A DNA stretch of 32,141 nucleotides from Alphaproteobacteria bacterium UBA7691 (GCA_002482765.1 DLGP01000020.1:16534-48674), one strand, 5' to 3'. Positions 15,315 through 23,983 are shown, numbered from the stretch's first letter. Numbers and translations are program-made. Notes: generated by a model from the letters alone, not told the origin.

Positions 15315-16607
15315 TCAGTCAAGGTTGTTGGGAATCCAGAGGGACAATTCGGGGATGATGATCAGCATGGCGAGCACAATGGCCTCGGCGATCAGGAACG
15401 GCATGATGCCCTTGAAGCCGGTTTCGATGCGGGCACCGACCGAGCCTGCGGCAACAAACACGTTCAGCCCCATCGGCGGCGTGACCAGGCCGATTTCCGT
15501 GGTCTTGACGATGATGACACCGAACCAGATCGGATCGTAGCCGAGCGACAGGATCAGCGGATAGGTCAGCGGCAGGGTGAGCACCACGATGGCGATCTGA
15601 TCCATGAAAAAGCCCAGGATCAGGTAGATCACCACGATGATGAGCAGGATGCCCCAGCGCGGCAGCGGCAATTCACCGACCCATTCCACCAGATGCTGCG
15701 GCACCTGGGTGGCGGCCATGAAATAGCCGAAGATCATGGCGCCGATGATGATGGTGAAGATCATCGCCGTGGCGCGTGTGGTGGCTTGCAGGCTTTCGGC
15801 GATGCCGGTCCAGCGCAGGCCGCCCCAGATCACGCTGATGATCAGCGCGCCGCCGGCACCCACTGCTGCCGCCTCGGTGGCGGTGATGGCGCCGGAATAG
15901 ATGCCGCCGATCACGATGAAGATCAGGATGCCGGCCGGCCAGACCGGCTTCATCGCGGCAAAACGCTCGGCCATCGGGAAGGGCTGCACCTTGGGCGCAA
16001 TGCCGGGATTGCGGCTGACCCAGACATAGATCGTGGCGCAATAGGCCAGCGCCGTGATGATGCCGGGGATGATGCCGGCCAGGAACAGCTTGCCGATGGA
16101 ATTTTCGGTCAGGATGCCATAGAGGATGAAGCCCAGGCTGGGCGGGATCATGATCGCCAGCGTGCCGGCCACCGCCACGGTGCCGAGCGACAGCCGGTCG
16201 TCATAGCCATAGCGCCGCATCTCCGGCACGGAAATCTTTGACATCGCGGCGGCGGCGGCGGTGGAAGAACCGGCCAGCGCGGCAAAACCGACATTGGCCA
16301 TCACGGCCGCCAAAGCCAGGCCACCCTTGAGATGGCCCATGCAGGTATAGGCGAGGCGGAATACATCGCGCACCACACTGCCGCGCGCCAGCAATTCCGC
16401 CATCAGGATGAATAGCGGAATGGTGGAGAGCAGCGCGCTGGCCGAAGTGCGGAATGGCGTAGTCTGCAACACGCCCAGCATGGCATCGAAGCCGAAGGTG
16501 GTGGCAACGCCGAGCGCGCCGGTGACGCCAAGTGCCAGACCAATCGGCATACCCAGCGCCAGCAGCACCAGGAACAGGATCATCGGGACGTAAACGGGCA
16601 ATTCCAT
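15315..16607 (-). CDS. TRAP transporter large permease, DctM family (system 2)
   Basis: 430 residues with about a dozen hydrophobic segments from the N-terminus (VPMILFLVLLALGMPIGLAL) to the C-terminus. Family marks include SIPLFILMAELL, GSSTAAAAAMSKI, and MIPPSLGFILYGILTENSIG. DctM is the ion-coupled membrane domain that moves organic acids delivered by the DctP binding protein using a Na+ gradient. It lies between dctQ and the CoA-transferase in the same transcript. Length and segments are normal. Inner membrane. Confidence 0.95.
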   Translation of the reverse strand: MELPVYVPMILFLVLLALGMPIGLALGVTGALGVATTFGFDAMLGVLQTTPFRTSASALLSTIPLFILMAELLARGSVVRDVFRLAYTCMGHLKGGLALAAVMANVGFAALAGSSTAAAAAMSKISVPEMRRYGYDDRLSLGTVAVAGTLAIMIPPSLGFILYGILTENSIGKLFLAGIIPGIITALAYCATIYVWVSRNPGIAPKVQPFPMAERFAAMKPVWPAGILIFIVIGGIYSGAITATEAAAVGAGGALIISVIWGGLRWTGIAESLQATTRATAMIFTIIIGAMIFGYFMAATQVPQHLVEWVGELPLPRWGILLIIVVIYLILGFFMDQIAIVVLTLPLTYPLILSLGYDPIWFGVIIVKTTEIGLVTPPMGLNVFVAAGSVGARIETGFKGIMPFLIAEAIVLAMLIIIPELSLWIPNNLD

Positions 16608-16625
16608 TTTTGTAAACTCCGGGCC

Positions 16626-17153
16626 TTAATGATGGCCGCCAAGGCCGGGATCGTAGATTTCCTGGCCGCGCAGGGCGCGCAGCATTTGCAGCCCCAGCCG
16701 CAGCGTCATGGCAATGGCGCCAACCGCAAACAGCGCCCAGGACGGGCCGGTGGGCAGCGGAAAGGCGCCATGGGTCCAGCGCCCGAGGCTGAAATTCTGC
16801 ACCGCCATGCGGGTGGCCATATAGGCAATGGCGCAATAGACCAGGAAAGCGCTGGCGACATAGAAGAAGCCGAGCAAGCGGCGCCAGCCCGGCCCGGCAA
16901 GCTGCACCAGAAAATCAACCGCAACATTGCCGCCCAAAGCCTGGTTACGCGCCAGCGCCAGAAACACCACGCCGATCATGAGATACATTTCCGTCATCTC
17001 ATAAGCGGCGGGCACCGGCTTATCGAGGAGATAACGCCCACCCGCATCGGCACAGATCAGCACCATCATGATGAACAGCGCCAGCTGCGCCAGCCGGTCG
17101 AGGACATCCTCGAACCGGCGCACGGCGCGATCGACCAGATCGATCACAAACAT
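16626..17153 (-). CDS. TRAP transporter small permease, DctQ family (system 2)
   Basis: 175 residues with four membrane spans: about residues 22-40 (LAQLALFIMMVLICADAGGR), 50-68, 90-112 and 138-160. The topology and length fit DctQ, which binds DctM and stabilises the transporter. ALARNQALGGNVAVDFLVQL between spans 2 and 3 is typical. The gene lies between dctP and dctM on the minus strand, separated by 36 and 18 bases, so the order is dctP-dctP-dctQ-dctM. Confidence 0.92.
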   Translation of the reverse strand: MFVIDLVDRAVRRFEDVLDRLAQLALFIMMVLICADAGGRYLLDKPVPAAYEMTEMYLMIGVVFLALARNQALGGNVAVDFLVQLAGPGWRRLLGFFYVASAFLVYCAIAYMATRMAVQNFSLGRWTHGAFPLPTGPSWALFAVGAIAMTLRLGLQMLRALRGQEIYDPGLGGHH

Positions 17154-17189
17154 GGTTTACTCTCCTCGTTGCTTTGGTTGCTGGCCGGT

Positions 17190-18212
17190 TTACTTGGTCA
17201 GCAACTTTTCCCAGGCCGCCAGCACCTTGGCTGCCGGCTTGCCGCCCTTTTCCAGATCGGCGACCCAGGCTTTTTTCACCGGATCGAGCGTCTTCGACCA
17301 GCGCGCAATCTCGGCATCCGGCAGCGTGTAGGCTTCCACCTTGCGCTGCTTGAATTCCTCCATCAGCTTCACTTCGCGGGCCAGATAGGCCTTCACTTCC
17401 ACCGCCACACTTTCCTCGCCGGCCTTCAGCATGGCGTCCTGCACATCCTTCGGCAGCGCGGCCCAGCTTTTTTCGTTGATGACATAGGTGGTGGGGAACA
17501 GGCCAAGATTGACATTGGTGGTGGTGTATTTGATCAGCTCTTGCAGCTTGTAGCCCGGCAAGGTCGGCAGGTTGAACACCAGGCCGTCCACGGTGCCGCG
17601 CTGCACGGCGGGATACAGATCCGGCGCCGGGATCGACACGGCAACAGCGCCGAGCGCCTCGATGGATTTTTCCTGGATGCCGCCCGAGGAGCGGATTTTC
17701 AGGCCCTTCAAATCCTCCATCTTCATGACCTGCTTCTTGGTGGTCATCATCTGATAGGGGAAAGTGACCGAGGCGCGCACCACGCGCACACCCTGCGGCT
17801 TGAATTCAAATTCATTCAATTCGTTGTTGGCCAGTTTCCAATAGGCCATCGACAAGGCTTCCGGGTCGGAGACATTGCCGACCAGCGGAATCGCCGCCAC
17901 GGTGGAAAGCGGCACGCGGTCGGAAATATAGAGCGGGCCGACATAGGTGATATCGGCCACGCGGTTGATCGCGGCATCCAGCAGATCGGCTGATTTGGCC
18001 AGCTGCTCGGCCGGGAAGTAATCAATCTTCACCTTGCCGCCGGTGAGTTCCTCAACCCGCTTGTTCCAGATTTTGGCGAATTCGACGCCGAGATGGGTGA
18101 TCGGATAGGAATCGGCCACACGCAGCTTGATCTGCGCCGTTGCCGGCTGAACATTCCAGGTCAACAAAGCCGCCGCAGCGACCCCCAACAACGCAACATG
18201 ACGCTTGCTCAT
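17190..18212 (-). CDS. TRAP substrate-binding protein DctP, copy A (system 2)
   Basis: 340 residues. Residues 1-26 are a Sec signal peptide (cleavage after ATA, before Gln27), so the mature protein is periplasmic. The DctP core includes DYFPAEQLAKSADLLDAAIN and LKGLKIRSSGG, where Arg174 is at the place of the arginine that binds the substrate carboxylate in characterised TRAP receptors. It is nearly identical to the next gene upstream (copy B): over the first 91 mature residues I count 13 differences. The ribosome-binding region GAGGGAAGGG lies just before ATG 18212. The ligand is unknown but almost certainly carries a carboxylate. Confidence 0.94.
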   Translation of the reverse strand: MSKRHVALLGVAAAALLTWNVQPATAQIKLRVADSYPITHLGVEFAKIWNKRVEELTGGKVKIDYFPAEQLAKSADLLDAAINRVADITYVGPLYISDRVPLSTVAAIPLVGNVSDPEALSMAYWKLANNELNEFEFKPQGVRVVRASVTFPYQMMTTKKQVMKMEDLKGLKIRSSGGIQEKSIEALGAVAVSIPAPDLYPAVQRGTVDGLVFNLPTLPGYKLQELIKYTTTNVNLGLFPTTYVINEKSWAALPKDVQDAMLKAGEESVAVEVKAYLAREVKLMEEFKQRKVEAYTLPDAEIARWSKTLDPVKKAWVADLEKGGKPAAKVLAAWEKLLTK

Positions 18213-18253
18213 GATGTTCCCTTCCCTCTTTTTTGATCCCGTTTATGTGAACG

Positions 18254-18281
18254 GCCGCCGCGCCCCGGGAAACGCGGCGGC
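18254..18281 (-). promoter_or_regulatory. Stem-loop between the tandem dctP genes
   Basis: GCCGCCGCG and CGCGGCGGC form a perfect 9-bp all-GC stem with a 10-base loop, in the 86 bases between the two binding-protein genes. In the minus-strand transcript no U-tract follows, so it is not a classical terminator. It may stabilise the upstream mRNA end or attenuate expression. Confidence 0.5.
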
Positions 18282-18298
18282 TCGCTTGGGGCTTCGGC

Positions 18299-19309
18299 TT
18301 ACTTGGTCAGCAGCTTCTCCCAGGCGGTGTAAACACGGCGGGCCGGCTTGCCGCTTTTTTCCAGATCGGCGATCCAGGCCTGCTTGATCGGATCAAGCAC
18401 CTTCGACCAGCGCGCAATCTCGGCCGCCTCAACTTCATAGGCATTGATCTTGCGCGTCTCGAATTCCTTGAACAAAGCTTCCTGGCGCTTGAGATAAAGC
18501 TGGGTTTCAAACGCCACGGCTTCCTCGCCGGCCTTGAGCAGGATGTCCTGCACATCCTTGGGCATGTTCTGCCAGCTTTTTTCGTTCATCACATAGGTGA
18601 TCGGGAAGGCGCCGAGATTAACATTGGTGGTGGTGAACTTGACCAGTTCCTGAAGTTTGTAGCCCGGCACGGTGGGCAGGTTGAACACTAGGCCATCCAC
18701 AGTGCCGCGCTGCACGGCGGGATACAGATCGGGCGCCGGAATCGCCACCGGCACGGCGCCAAGCGCCTCGATGGATTTTTCCTGGATGCCGCCGGAGGAG
18801 CGGATCTTCAGGCCCTTGAGGTCTTCCAGCTTCAACACCTGCTTCTTGGTGGTCATCATCTGGTAGGGGAAAGTGGCGGTGGCGCGGATCACCCGCACGC
18901 CCTGCGGCAGCATCTCGGCCTGGTTCAATTCGGCCTGCGCCAGCTTGGAATAGGCCAGCGACAATTCATACGGATCAGACACATTGCCGATCAGCGGAAT
19001 CGCCGCCACGGTGGCCAGCGGCACACGGTCAGACAGATAAAGCGGGCCGACATAAGTGATATCGGCGATGCGGTTGATCGCGGCATCCAGCAGATCGGCC
19101 GATTTGGCAAGCTGCTCGGCCGGGAAATAATCCAGCTTCACCTTGCCGCCGCTGAGCTCTTCCACACGCTTGTTATAGAAACGCGCCACTTCCACATTCG
19201 GATGCGTGATCGGGAAACTATCGGCCACACGCAGCTTGATCTGCGCCACGGCCGGCGCGGCAGCAATGGTGGCAGCGGCCAGCACGGCCAGGGAGACAAT
19301 ACGCTTCAT
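18299..19309 (-). CDS. TRAP substrate-binding protein DctP, copy B (system 2)
   Basis: 336 residues, a close paralogue of copy A and next to it in the same orientation. Signal peptide 1-22 (cleavage after AVA). Arg170 in LKGLKIRSSGG matches the carboxylate-binding Arg. Differences from copy A cluster near mature residues 15-24 (for example HPNVEVARFYN in place of HLGVEFAKIWN) and in the C-terminal helices. ATG 19309 was chosen because GAGGAA lies 7 bases upstream; a GTG at 19324 is possible. No additional permease genes accompany it, so both receptors probably feed the same DctQM. Confidence 0.94.
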   Translation of the reverse strand: MKRIVSLAVLAAATIAAAPAVAQIKLRVADSFPITHPNVEVARFYNKRVEELSGGKVKLDYFPAEQLAKSADLLDAAINRIADITYVGPLYLSDRVPLATVAAIPLIGNVSDPYELSLAYSKLAQAELNQAEMLPQGVRVIRATATFPYQMMTTKKQVLKLEDLKGLKIRSSGGIQEKSIEALGAVPVAIPAPDLYPAVQRGTVDGLVFNLPTVPGYKLQELVKFTTTNVNLGAFPITYVMNEKSWQNMPKDVQDILLKAGEEAVAFETQLYLKRQEALFKEFETRKINAYEVEAAEIARWSKVLDPIKQAWIADLEKSGKPARRVYTAWEKLLTK

Positions 19310-19334
19310 CACTCGGTTCCTCACTTTTTTGGAT

Positions 19335-19350
19335 CAGCCTGGGGAGGCTG
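19335..19350 (-). promoter_or_regulatory. Small hairpin between acyl-CoA dehydrogenase and dctP copy B
   Basis: CAGCCT-GGGG-AGGCTG, a 6-bp stem with a 4-base loop in the 59-base gap. On the transcribed minus strand it is followed by an A-run, not a U-run, so termination is unlikely. Confidence 0.3.
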
Positions 19351-19368
19351 TTGGTGGTGTAAAACTGC

Positions 19369-20448
19369 TCAACTGTTATTGCGGGTCAGCAGCGGCCAGA
19401 GCGCCTCGCCGCCCTGGGCGCAGATCAGGCGGCCAAGCCGTTCCTGCCAGAAGGCTTCGGCGCCGAATTCATCACGCCACGACCACAGCCGGCGGGTGGC
19501 GAAATGCAGCGGATGCTCTTGCGTGAAACCCATCGCGGCATGCACCTGATGGCCGATGGCAGCCACTTCGCCGGCAGCCTCACCCACCCGCGCCTTGGCC
19601 ACCGCCACGGCAAAATCAAATTCGGCCGAAGCATAGGCTTCGATAGCCGCATCGGCGGCAGCGGCGGCAGCAGCATACTGGCCGGCAGCCACCGCCAGCA
19701 TATGCTGCACGGCCTGGAATTTGGCGATCGGGCGGCCGAATTGCACCCGCTCATTGGCATAGGTCAGGGCATGATCCAGCACGCGCTCCATGGCGCCCAC
19801 CATCTGCTGCACCCGCAGCAGGGCGCCAAAGCCCAGCAGACCATCGGCCTGCATCGCGGCCGGTGCCGGGCGCACGGCCGCAGCCGGCAATGTCACCGCA
19901 TTGAAGCTGAGCGTATCACGCGGTTCATAGGCCACATTGCGGCGCGCCTCGATAACCGCGATGCCTTTCGGCAGCAGCACCAGATGCGCCTGGCCTGCGG
20001 CATCGCGCGCCACCAGCAGCACATGATCGGCTCGCGCCCCCCAGGGCACGCGGCGTAATGTGCCGGTTATCGTGTAGCCACTGGCAGCTTTGGCAAGCGC
20101 CACCTCGCCCGGCGCCAATGAAAGGCTGCCTTCCGGCAAATCACCGCCGGCTTCGGTCCAGAAACTGGCCGCCAGCATGGTTTCACCCAGCGGCAGCGGC
20201 AGCGTGTGATAACCCGAAAGGCGCAGCAGGCGCAGCGCATCGGCAGCCGGCACGCCAACACCGCCGGCGGCTTCCGTCACCAGCGCCAGCGGCAGGCCGG
20301 CGCGCTCCATCTCCTGCCACAAGGCCGCCGGCCAGGCGCCATCATCCACGGCAGAGAGGCTGTCCTTGGTGACATATTGCTGAAACAACCGGCTCGCCTG
20401 CTCTTGCAGGATGGCCGACATGTCATTGCTATTGGCTTGGCTGGTCAT
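19369..20448 (-). CDS. Acyl-CoA dehydrogenase family protein, small divergent subunit
   Basis: 359 residues. The C-terminal helical domain is normal for the family (QFGRPIAKFQAVQHMLAVAA and HQVHAAMGFTQEHPLHFATR). The middle is degenerate: the region where most members have SEPxxGSD reads SLSLAPGEVALAKAASG (108-124), so FAD/substrate contacts differ. Such shortened, divergent members are known as partners in heteromeric acyl-CoA dehydrogenases of steroid side-chain degradation, where two adjacent genes form one enzyme. Here the neighbour starting at 21616 is the full-featured partner and the genes are 16 bases apart. I therefore infer a hetero-oligomer that puts an alpha,beta double bond into a CoA ester. 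ATG 20448 is the start. Confidence 0.88.
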   Translation of the reverse strand: MTSQANSNDMSAILQEQASRLFQQYVTKDSLSAVDDGAWPAALWQEMERAGLPLALVTEAAGGVGVPAADALRLLRLSGYHTLPLPLGETMLAASFWTEAGGDLPEGSLSLAPGEVALAKAASGYTITGTLRRVPWGARADHVLLVARDAAGQAHLVLLPKGIAVIEARRNVAYEPRDTLSFNAVTLPAAAVRPAPAAMQADGLLGFGALLRVQQMVGAMERVLDHALTYANERVQFGRPIAKFQAVQHMLAVAAGQYAAAAAAADAAIEAYASAEFDFAVAVAKARVGEAAGEVAAIGHQVHAAMGFTQEHPLHFATRRLWSWRDEFGAEAFWQERLGRLICAQGGEALWPLLTRNNS

Positions 20449-20464
20449 CAGACTATTCCTCGCT

Positions 20465-21616
20465 TCAGCGCAGGCCGAGGCCGCGCGCGATCATGCCGCG
20501 CAGGATTTCGCGCGTGCCGCCGCGCAGGGTGAAGGACGGTGCATGCAGCAGCACATGCGCCATGGCTTCGCTGAAATTGTCGTCGGTTTCATCAAAGCTG
20601 GCTTCCACCGGCAGCAGGCGCCGCGCCACTTCCGGTATCTCACGCTCAAAACTGGTGCCGACTTCCTTCACCAAAGCCGCCTCCGTGGCCGGGTTGTGGC
20701 CCTGCTCCAGCAGGCCGGCAATCGAGGTCGACATGCGGCGCAAGGCAGCACAATGGCTGATCAGCCGGCCGATTTCGGCGGCCTGGCGCATATTCGGCTC
20801 CGGCCCCACCTTGTCGATCAGTTCCACCAGCAGGCGGTAATCCGACATGAACCGATCCGGCCCGGCGCGCTCAAAGGCCAGTTCGGAGGTCACCATGCTC
20901 CAGCCATCGCCTTCATTGCCCACCATGGCATCATCCGGCACAAAGCAATCGCGGAAGAACACTTCGTTGAATTCATGCCCACCCGCCAGATTGCGGATGG
21001 GCCGCACCGTCAGACCTGGGGAGGTCATGTCGACAACAAATTGTGTAAGCCCGGCATGGCGGTTTTCGCCAACCTGGGCGGTGCGCACCAGGGCAATGAT
21101 GTAATGCGCGCGATGCGCGTTGGAGGTCCAGATTTTTGAGCCGTTGATCACCCAGCCGCCATCCACCTTGCTGGCGCGGGTGCGCGTGGCGGCGAGGTCT
21201 GAGCCGGAATCCGGCTCGCTCATGCCGATGCCGAAATAACACTCGCCGGCGGCAATCTTCGGCAGCACCAATTGCTTCAGGCGTTCGCTGCCATGGCGCA
21301 GGATTTGTGGCCCGGATTGGCGATCCGCCACCCAATGCGCGCCGCAGGGTGCGCCGCCGGCCAGCATTTCCTCGGTGATGACAAAACGCTCCAGATTGGA
21401 CAATTCCTGGCCGCCATACTGTTTCGGCCAGGTGACGCCGATGAAACCGGCAGCGCCGACACGACGGCTGAAATCGGCATCAAAATTGGTCCAGGTGTTA
21501 CGATGCGGCTGGAAACGGCCAGCCTCGCGCTCGGCCTTGAGGAAAGCCCGCACACGCTGGCGCATGGCCTCGGCTTCGGGCGGCAGGCTCAGGGCTTCAA
21601 AACGGAATGCGCGCAT
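20465..21616 (-). CDS. Acyl-CoA dehydrogenase family protein, large subunit
   Basis: 383 residues with the full pattern: an N-terminal helical domain with VTWPKQYGGQELSNLERFVI, GIGMSEPDSGSD (129-140) for FAD and substrate, GGWVINGSKIWTSNAHRAHY, and a C-terminal helical bundle ending TLRGGTREILRGMIARGLGL. At the site of the catalytic Glu of medium-chain enzymes (YEGT) it has Gly (RGGT), so the base, if active, must come from elsewhere. ATG 21616 is preceded by AGAGGAG at good spacing; the open frame to 21715 lacks such support. It is the first gene of the eight-gene minus-strand unit, downstream of an operator-like dyad. Confidence 0.92.
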   Translation of the reverse strand: MRAFRFEALSLPPEAEAMRQRVRAFLKAEREAGRFQPHRNTWTNFDADFSRRVGAAGFIGVTWPKQYGGQELSNLERFVITEEMLAGGAPCGAHWVADRQSGPQILRHGSERLKQLVLPKIAAGECYFGIGMSEPDSGSDLAATRTRASKVDGGWVINGSKIWTSNAHRAHYIIALVRTAQVGENRHAGLTQFVVDMTSPGLTVRPIRNLAGGHEFNEVFFRDCFVPDDAMVGNEGDGWSMVTSELAFERAGPDRFMSDYRLLVELIDKVGPEPNMRQAAEIGRLISHCAALRRMSTSIAGLLEQGHNPATEAALVKEVGTSFEREIPEVARRLLPVEASFDETDDNFSEAMAHVLLHAPSFTLRGGTREILRGMIARGLGLR

Positions 21617-21725
21617 GGCGCGGCTCCTCTTTGTCTTCTCGTTGATCGGCTTGGCGGCAAGCGGGCCGGCATTTCCTCTGCGCCGGAGCATCGGCCGTTC
21701 CGGTGTGGCAGGCAATATGTTTTAG

Positions 21726-21756
21726 ATATGCGATGACAGATATCATATATGTGATG
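21726..21756 (-). promoter_or_regulatory. Direct repeat of half-sites upstream of the acyl-CoA dehydrogenase unit
   Basis: ATATGCGATG (21726-21735) recurs as ATATGTGATG (21747-21756) with one mismatch and an offset of exactly 21 bases, two helical turns. The second copy is part of the dyad at 21740-21759. Two regulator dimers could sit on the same DNA face. Confidence 0.4.
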
Positions 21757-21759
21757 TAC
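21740..21759. promoter_or_regulatory. Putative IclR operator, site A
   Basis: ATATCATATATGTGATGTAC, containing the dyad ATCA-N6-TGAT at 21742-21755. It lies about 124 bases upstream of the acyl-CoA dehydrogenase ATG at 21616, in AT-rich DNA within a GC-rich region. It shares 16 of 20 bases with site B in the iclR/dctP gap. Binding by the local IclR protein is inference. Confidence 0.5.
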
Positions 21760-21803
21760 ACGGACGCAGCTTTACCCTGCGCTTTTCGCGCTTGCAGCAA
21801 ATT

Positions 21804-22673
21804 TTAATCGGCGAGTTTCGCCGTCACGATCCGGCCGGCAACGGAATCGGTGACAAACAGCACATCATCCCGCACCGCAAGATTGGTGATGAAATTTTCC
21901 TCCGGCACTTCATAAAGCGCCAGCGGCCGGTTGCGGGTATCAAAATGCCACACGCCGATCTGCGGATGCGCCACCAGCAGGCGGCCGGCAGCATCCAGCG
22001 CCATGCCATCCGGGCCGATGCCGCCGGAAAGCTGGATGGCGATACCCACCTTCACCGGGTCGCCGTCATAAAGCGGCACACGCCACACCGCGTTGCCGCG
22101 CGTCATCGCCACATAAAGCCAGGGCTTGCGCTTGTCGAATACCAGGCCGTTCGGGCTGGGACAGCCACGGATCAGCACCGATGCCGAACTATCCGGCGCG
22201 ATGCGCAGCACCCGGCCACGTGGATCATGCAGCCCGGTCTGGCCCTGATCGGTGCAATAGAGCGAACCATCCGGCCCCCAGGTCAGATCATTCAGGCCGA
22301 GCAAAGGCTGGCCTTCGATTTCGTTCAGCAGCACGTCATGTTTGCCGCTGGCCGGATCGATCCGCACCAGGCCAAGCTTGAAATCGGTCACCAGCAGGCG
22401 GCCATCCTTCTCAACCTTGAGGCCATTGGGCCAGCCATCATATTCCGCCACCAACTCCCAGGCGCCGCCGACAGTCAGGCGGAAGATGCGGCCAAACGGA
22501 ATATCCACCACATAGAGATTGCCCGCCGCGTCAAAATCCGGGCCTTCCAGGAAGCAGCCGGCTTCATGGCCGGCCAAGTTGATATCACACCACAGGCTGC
22601 GGCGCGGCCTGGCGAAATGCGCGGGCAATTGCGCATGGGTGACAAGCGGATGGGTTTTGGCGGCGGGATACAT
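21804..22673 (-). CDS. SMP-30/gluconolactonase/LRE family protein
   Basis: 289 residues with a six-bladed propeller pattern. The metal ligands of SMP-30 lactonases are recognisable: Glu43 (FLEGPDFD), Asn175 (SPNGLVFD) and Asp222 (GPDGMALD), with Asn128 (GLNDLTWGPDG) near the active site. These enzymes hydrolyse lactones with a divalent cation. No signal peptide, so cytoplasmic. It lies 10 bases downstream of dctM at the end of the TRAP unit, suggesting it opens a lactone formed from, or imported as, the substrate. A general hydrolase role cannot be excluded. Confidence 0.9.
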   Translation of the reverse strand: MYPAAKTHPLVTHAQLPAHFARPRRSLWCDINLAGHEAGCFLEGPDFDAAGNLYVVDIPFGRIFRLTVGGAWELVAEYDGWPNGLKVEKDGRLLVTDFKLGLVRIDPASGKHDVLLNEIEGQPLLGLNDLTWGPDGSLYCTDQGQTGLHDPRGRVLRIAPDSSASVLIRGCPSPNGLVFDKRKPWLYVAMTRGNAVWRVPLYDGDPVKVGIAIQLSGGIGPDGMALDAAGRLLVAHPQIGVWHFDTRNRPLALYEVPEENFITNLAVRDDVLFVTDSVAGRIVTAKLAD

Positions 22674-22683
22674 CGGCGCGTTC

Positions 22684-23979
22684 CTATAACTTCACGGTCA
22701 TATGCTGTGGCAGCCAGAGCGCCAGCTCGGGCCAGAATACCAGCATGAACAGCAGCAGGAACATGATCAAGTGGAACGGGATGGTGCCCATCACCACATC
22801 GCTTAATTTGCCATCCCAGATACTCTGGATCACAAACAGGTTGATGCCGAGCGGCGGCGATATCTGCCCCAATTCGATGAACACCACCAGCACGATGCCG
22901 AACCATACCGGATCGATGCCGTATTTCAGCAGCACCGGGTAGAGCAGCGGCACAGTGATGACGATCATGCCCAGGCTTTCCACCAGGCAGCCGAGCACGG
23001 TGTAGAGCACAAACAGCGCGAAGAAAAATTCCAGCCGCGACAGATTGAGGCCAACCAGATAGGCGGTGAACTTTTCGCCCATGCCGCCCAGACTGATGGC
23101 ATAGGAGAAGATGAAGGCGGAAAACACGATGAACAGGATGTTGCCGTTGATCAGCACGGTGCTTTTCAGCGCCTCGCGGAAAGCGCCAAAACTGAGATCG
23201 CCCCAGATGCGCGAGATGACGATGGCCAGCACGCAGCCCACCGCCGCCGCCTCGGTGGGCGTGACCAGGCCAAAGAAAATCGCGCCGATGGTGCCACCGA
23301 TCAGCAGCACAAACGGCACCAGATCAATCAGCGCCGCCTTGTATTCGGCGGCATTGGCCGGCGCCGGTTCACGCGGCGCCACGCTGGGATCAAGCCAGGC
23401 CTTGATGCCGACATAGAGCATGAACATGGCGGTGAGCAGCAGGCCCGGCACGATGCCGGCCATGAACAGCTTGGCAATCGAGGTTTCGGTGAAGGTGCCA
23501 TACAGGATCATGGCGATGGATGGCGGGATCAGGATGCCGAGTGTGCCGCCGGCAGCCAAAGTACCCGCAGACAGACGCGGCGAGTAATTGCGCTTGGCCA
23601 ATTGCGGCAGAGCAGCCGTGCCGATGGCGGCGGCGGTAGCAACGGAAGAACCGCTGATGGCGGCAAACAGCGCGCAACCGGCGATATTGGTTTGCAGCAG
23701 GCCGCCCGGCAGCACCCGCACCAGCTTGGACAGGCCATTATAGATGCGCACGCTGAGGCCGCTGCGCTGCATGATCTCGGCCATCAGGATGAACAGGGGG
23801 ATCGAGGTGAGCGTGAAGCTGTTTGTGGCGCCCCAACTGACCAGGCCCAGCCCCTTCAGCGCATCAATGCCGCCATGGGCAATCAGATAGACCACACCGG
23901 CAATGCTGATTGAAAACGGCACCCGCATACCGGCGGCAAGCAAGGCGAGAAACAGGATAAAGACAAACAGCAGCAGCAT
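22684..23979 (-). CDS. TRAP transporter large permease, DctM family (system 1)
   Basis: 431 residues with the repeated hydrophobic segments of DctM. SIPLFILMAEIMQRSGLS, GSSVATAAAIGTAALPQL and LIPPSIAMILYGTFTETSIA are family marks. It is clearly distinct in sequence from the DctM at 15315. It couples ion entry to uptake of the ligand presented by the DctP encoded upstream. ATG 23979 follows the dctQ stop by four bases. Inner membrane; length is normal. Confidence 0.95.
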   Translation of the reverse strand: MLLLFVFILFLALLAAGMRVPFSISIAGVVYLIAHGGIDALKGLGLVSWGATNSFTLTSIPLFILMAEIMQRSGLSVRIYNGLSKLVRVLPGGLLQTNIAGCALFAAISGSSVATAAAIGTAALPQLAKRNYSPRLSAGTLAAGGTLGILIPPSIAMILYGTFTETSIAKLFMAGIVPGLLLTAMFMLYVGIKAWLDPSVAPREPAPANAAEYKAALIDLVPFVLLIGGTIGAIFFGLVTPTEAAAVGCVLAIVISRIWGDLSFGAFREALKSTVLINGNILFIVFSAFIFSYAISLGGMGEKFTAYLVGLNLSRLEFFFALFVLYTVLGCLVESLGMIVITVPLLYPVLLKYGIDPVWFGIVLVVFIELGQISPPLGINLFVIQSIWDGKLSDVVMGTIPFHLIMFLLLFMLVFWPELALWLPQHMTVKL

Positions 23980-23983
23980 CGGC

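Noticed and set aside
15231..16241. 336-codon plus-strand open frame rich in Asp, His and Gly
   Set aside because: Antisense to the hydrophobic DctM gene; such frames commonly give Asp/His-rich shadows.
16629..17993. 454-codon plus-strand open frame
   Set aside because: Antisense to dctQ and dctP copy A; no recognisable domain.
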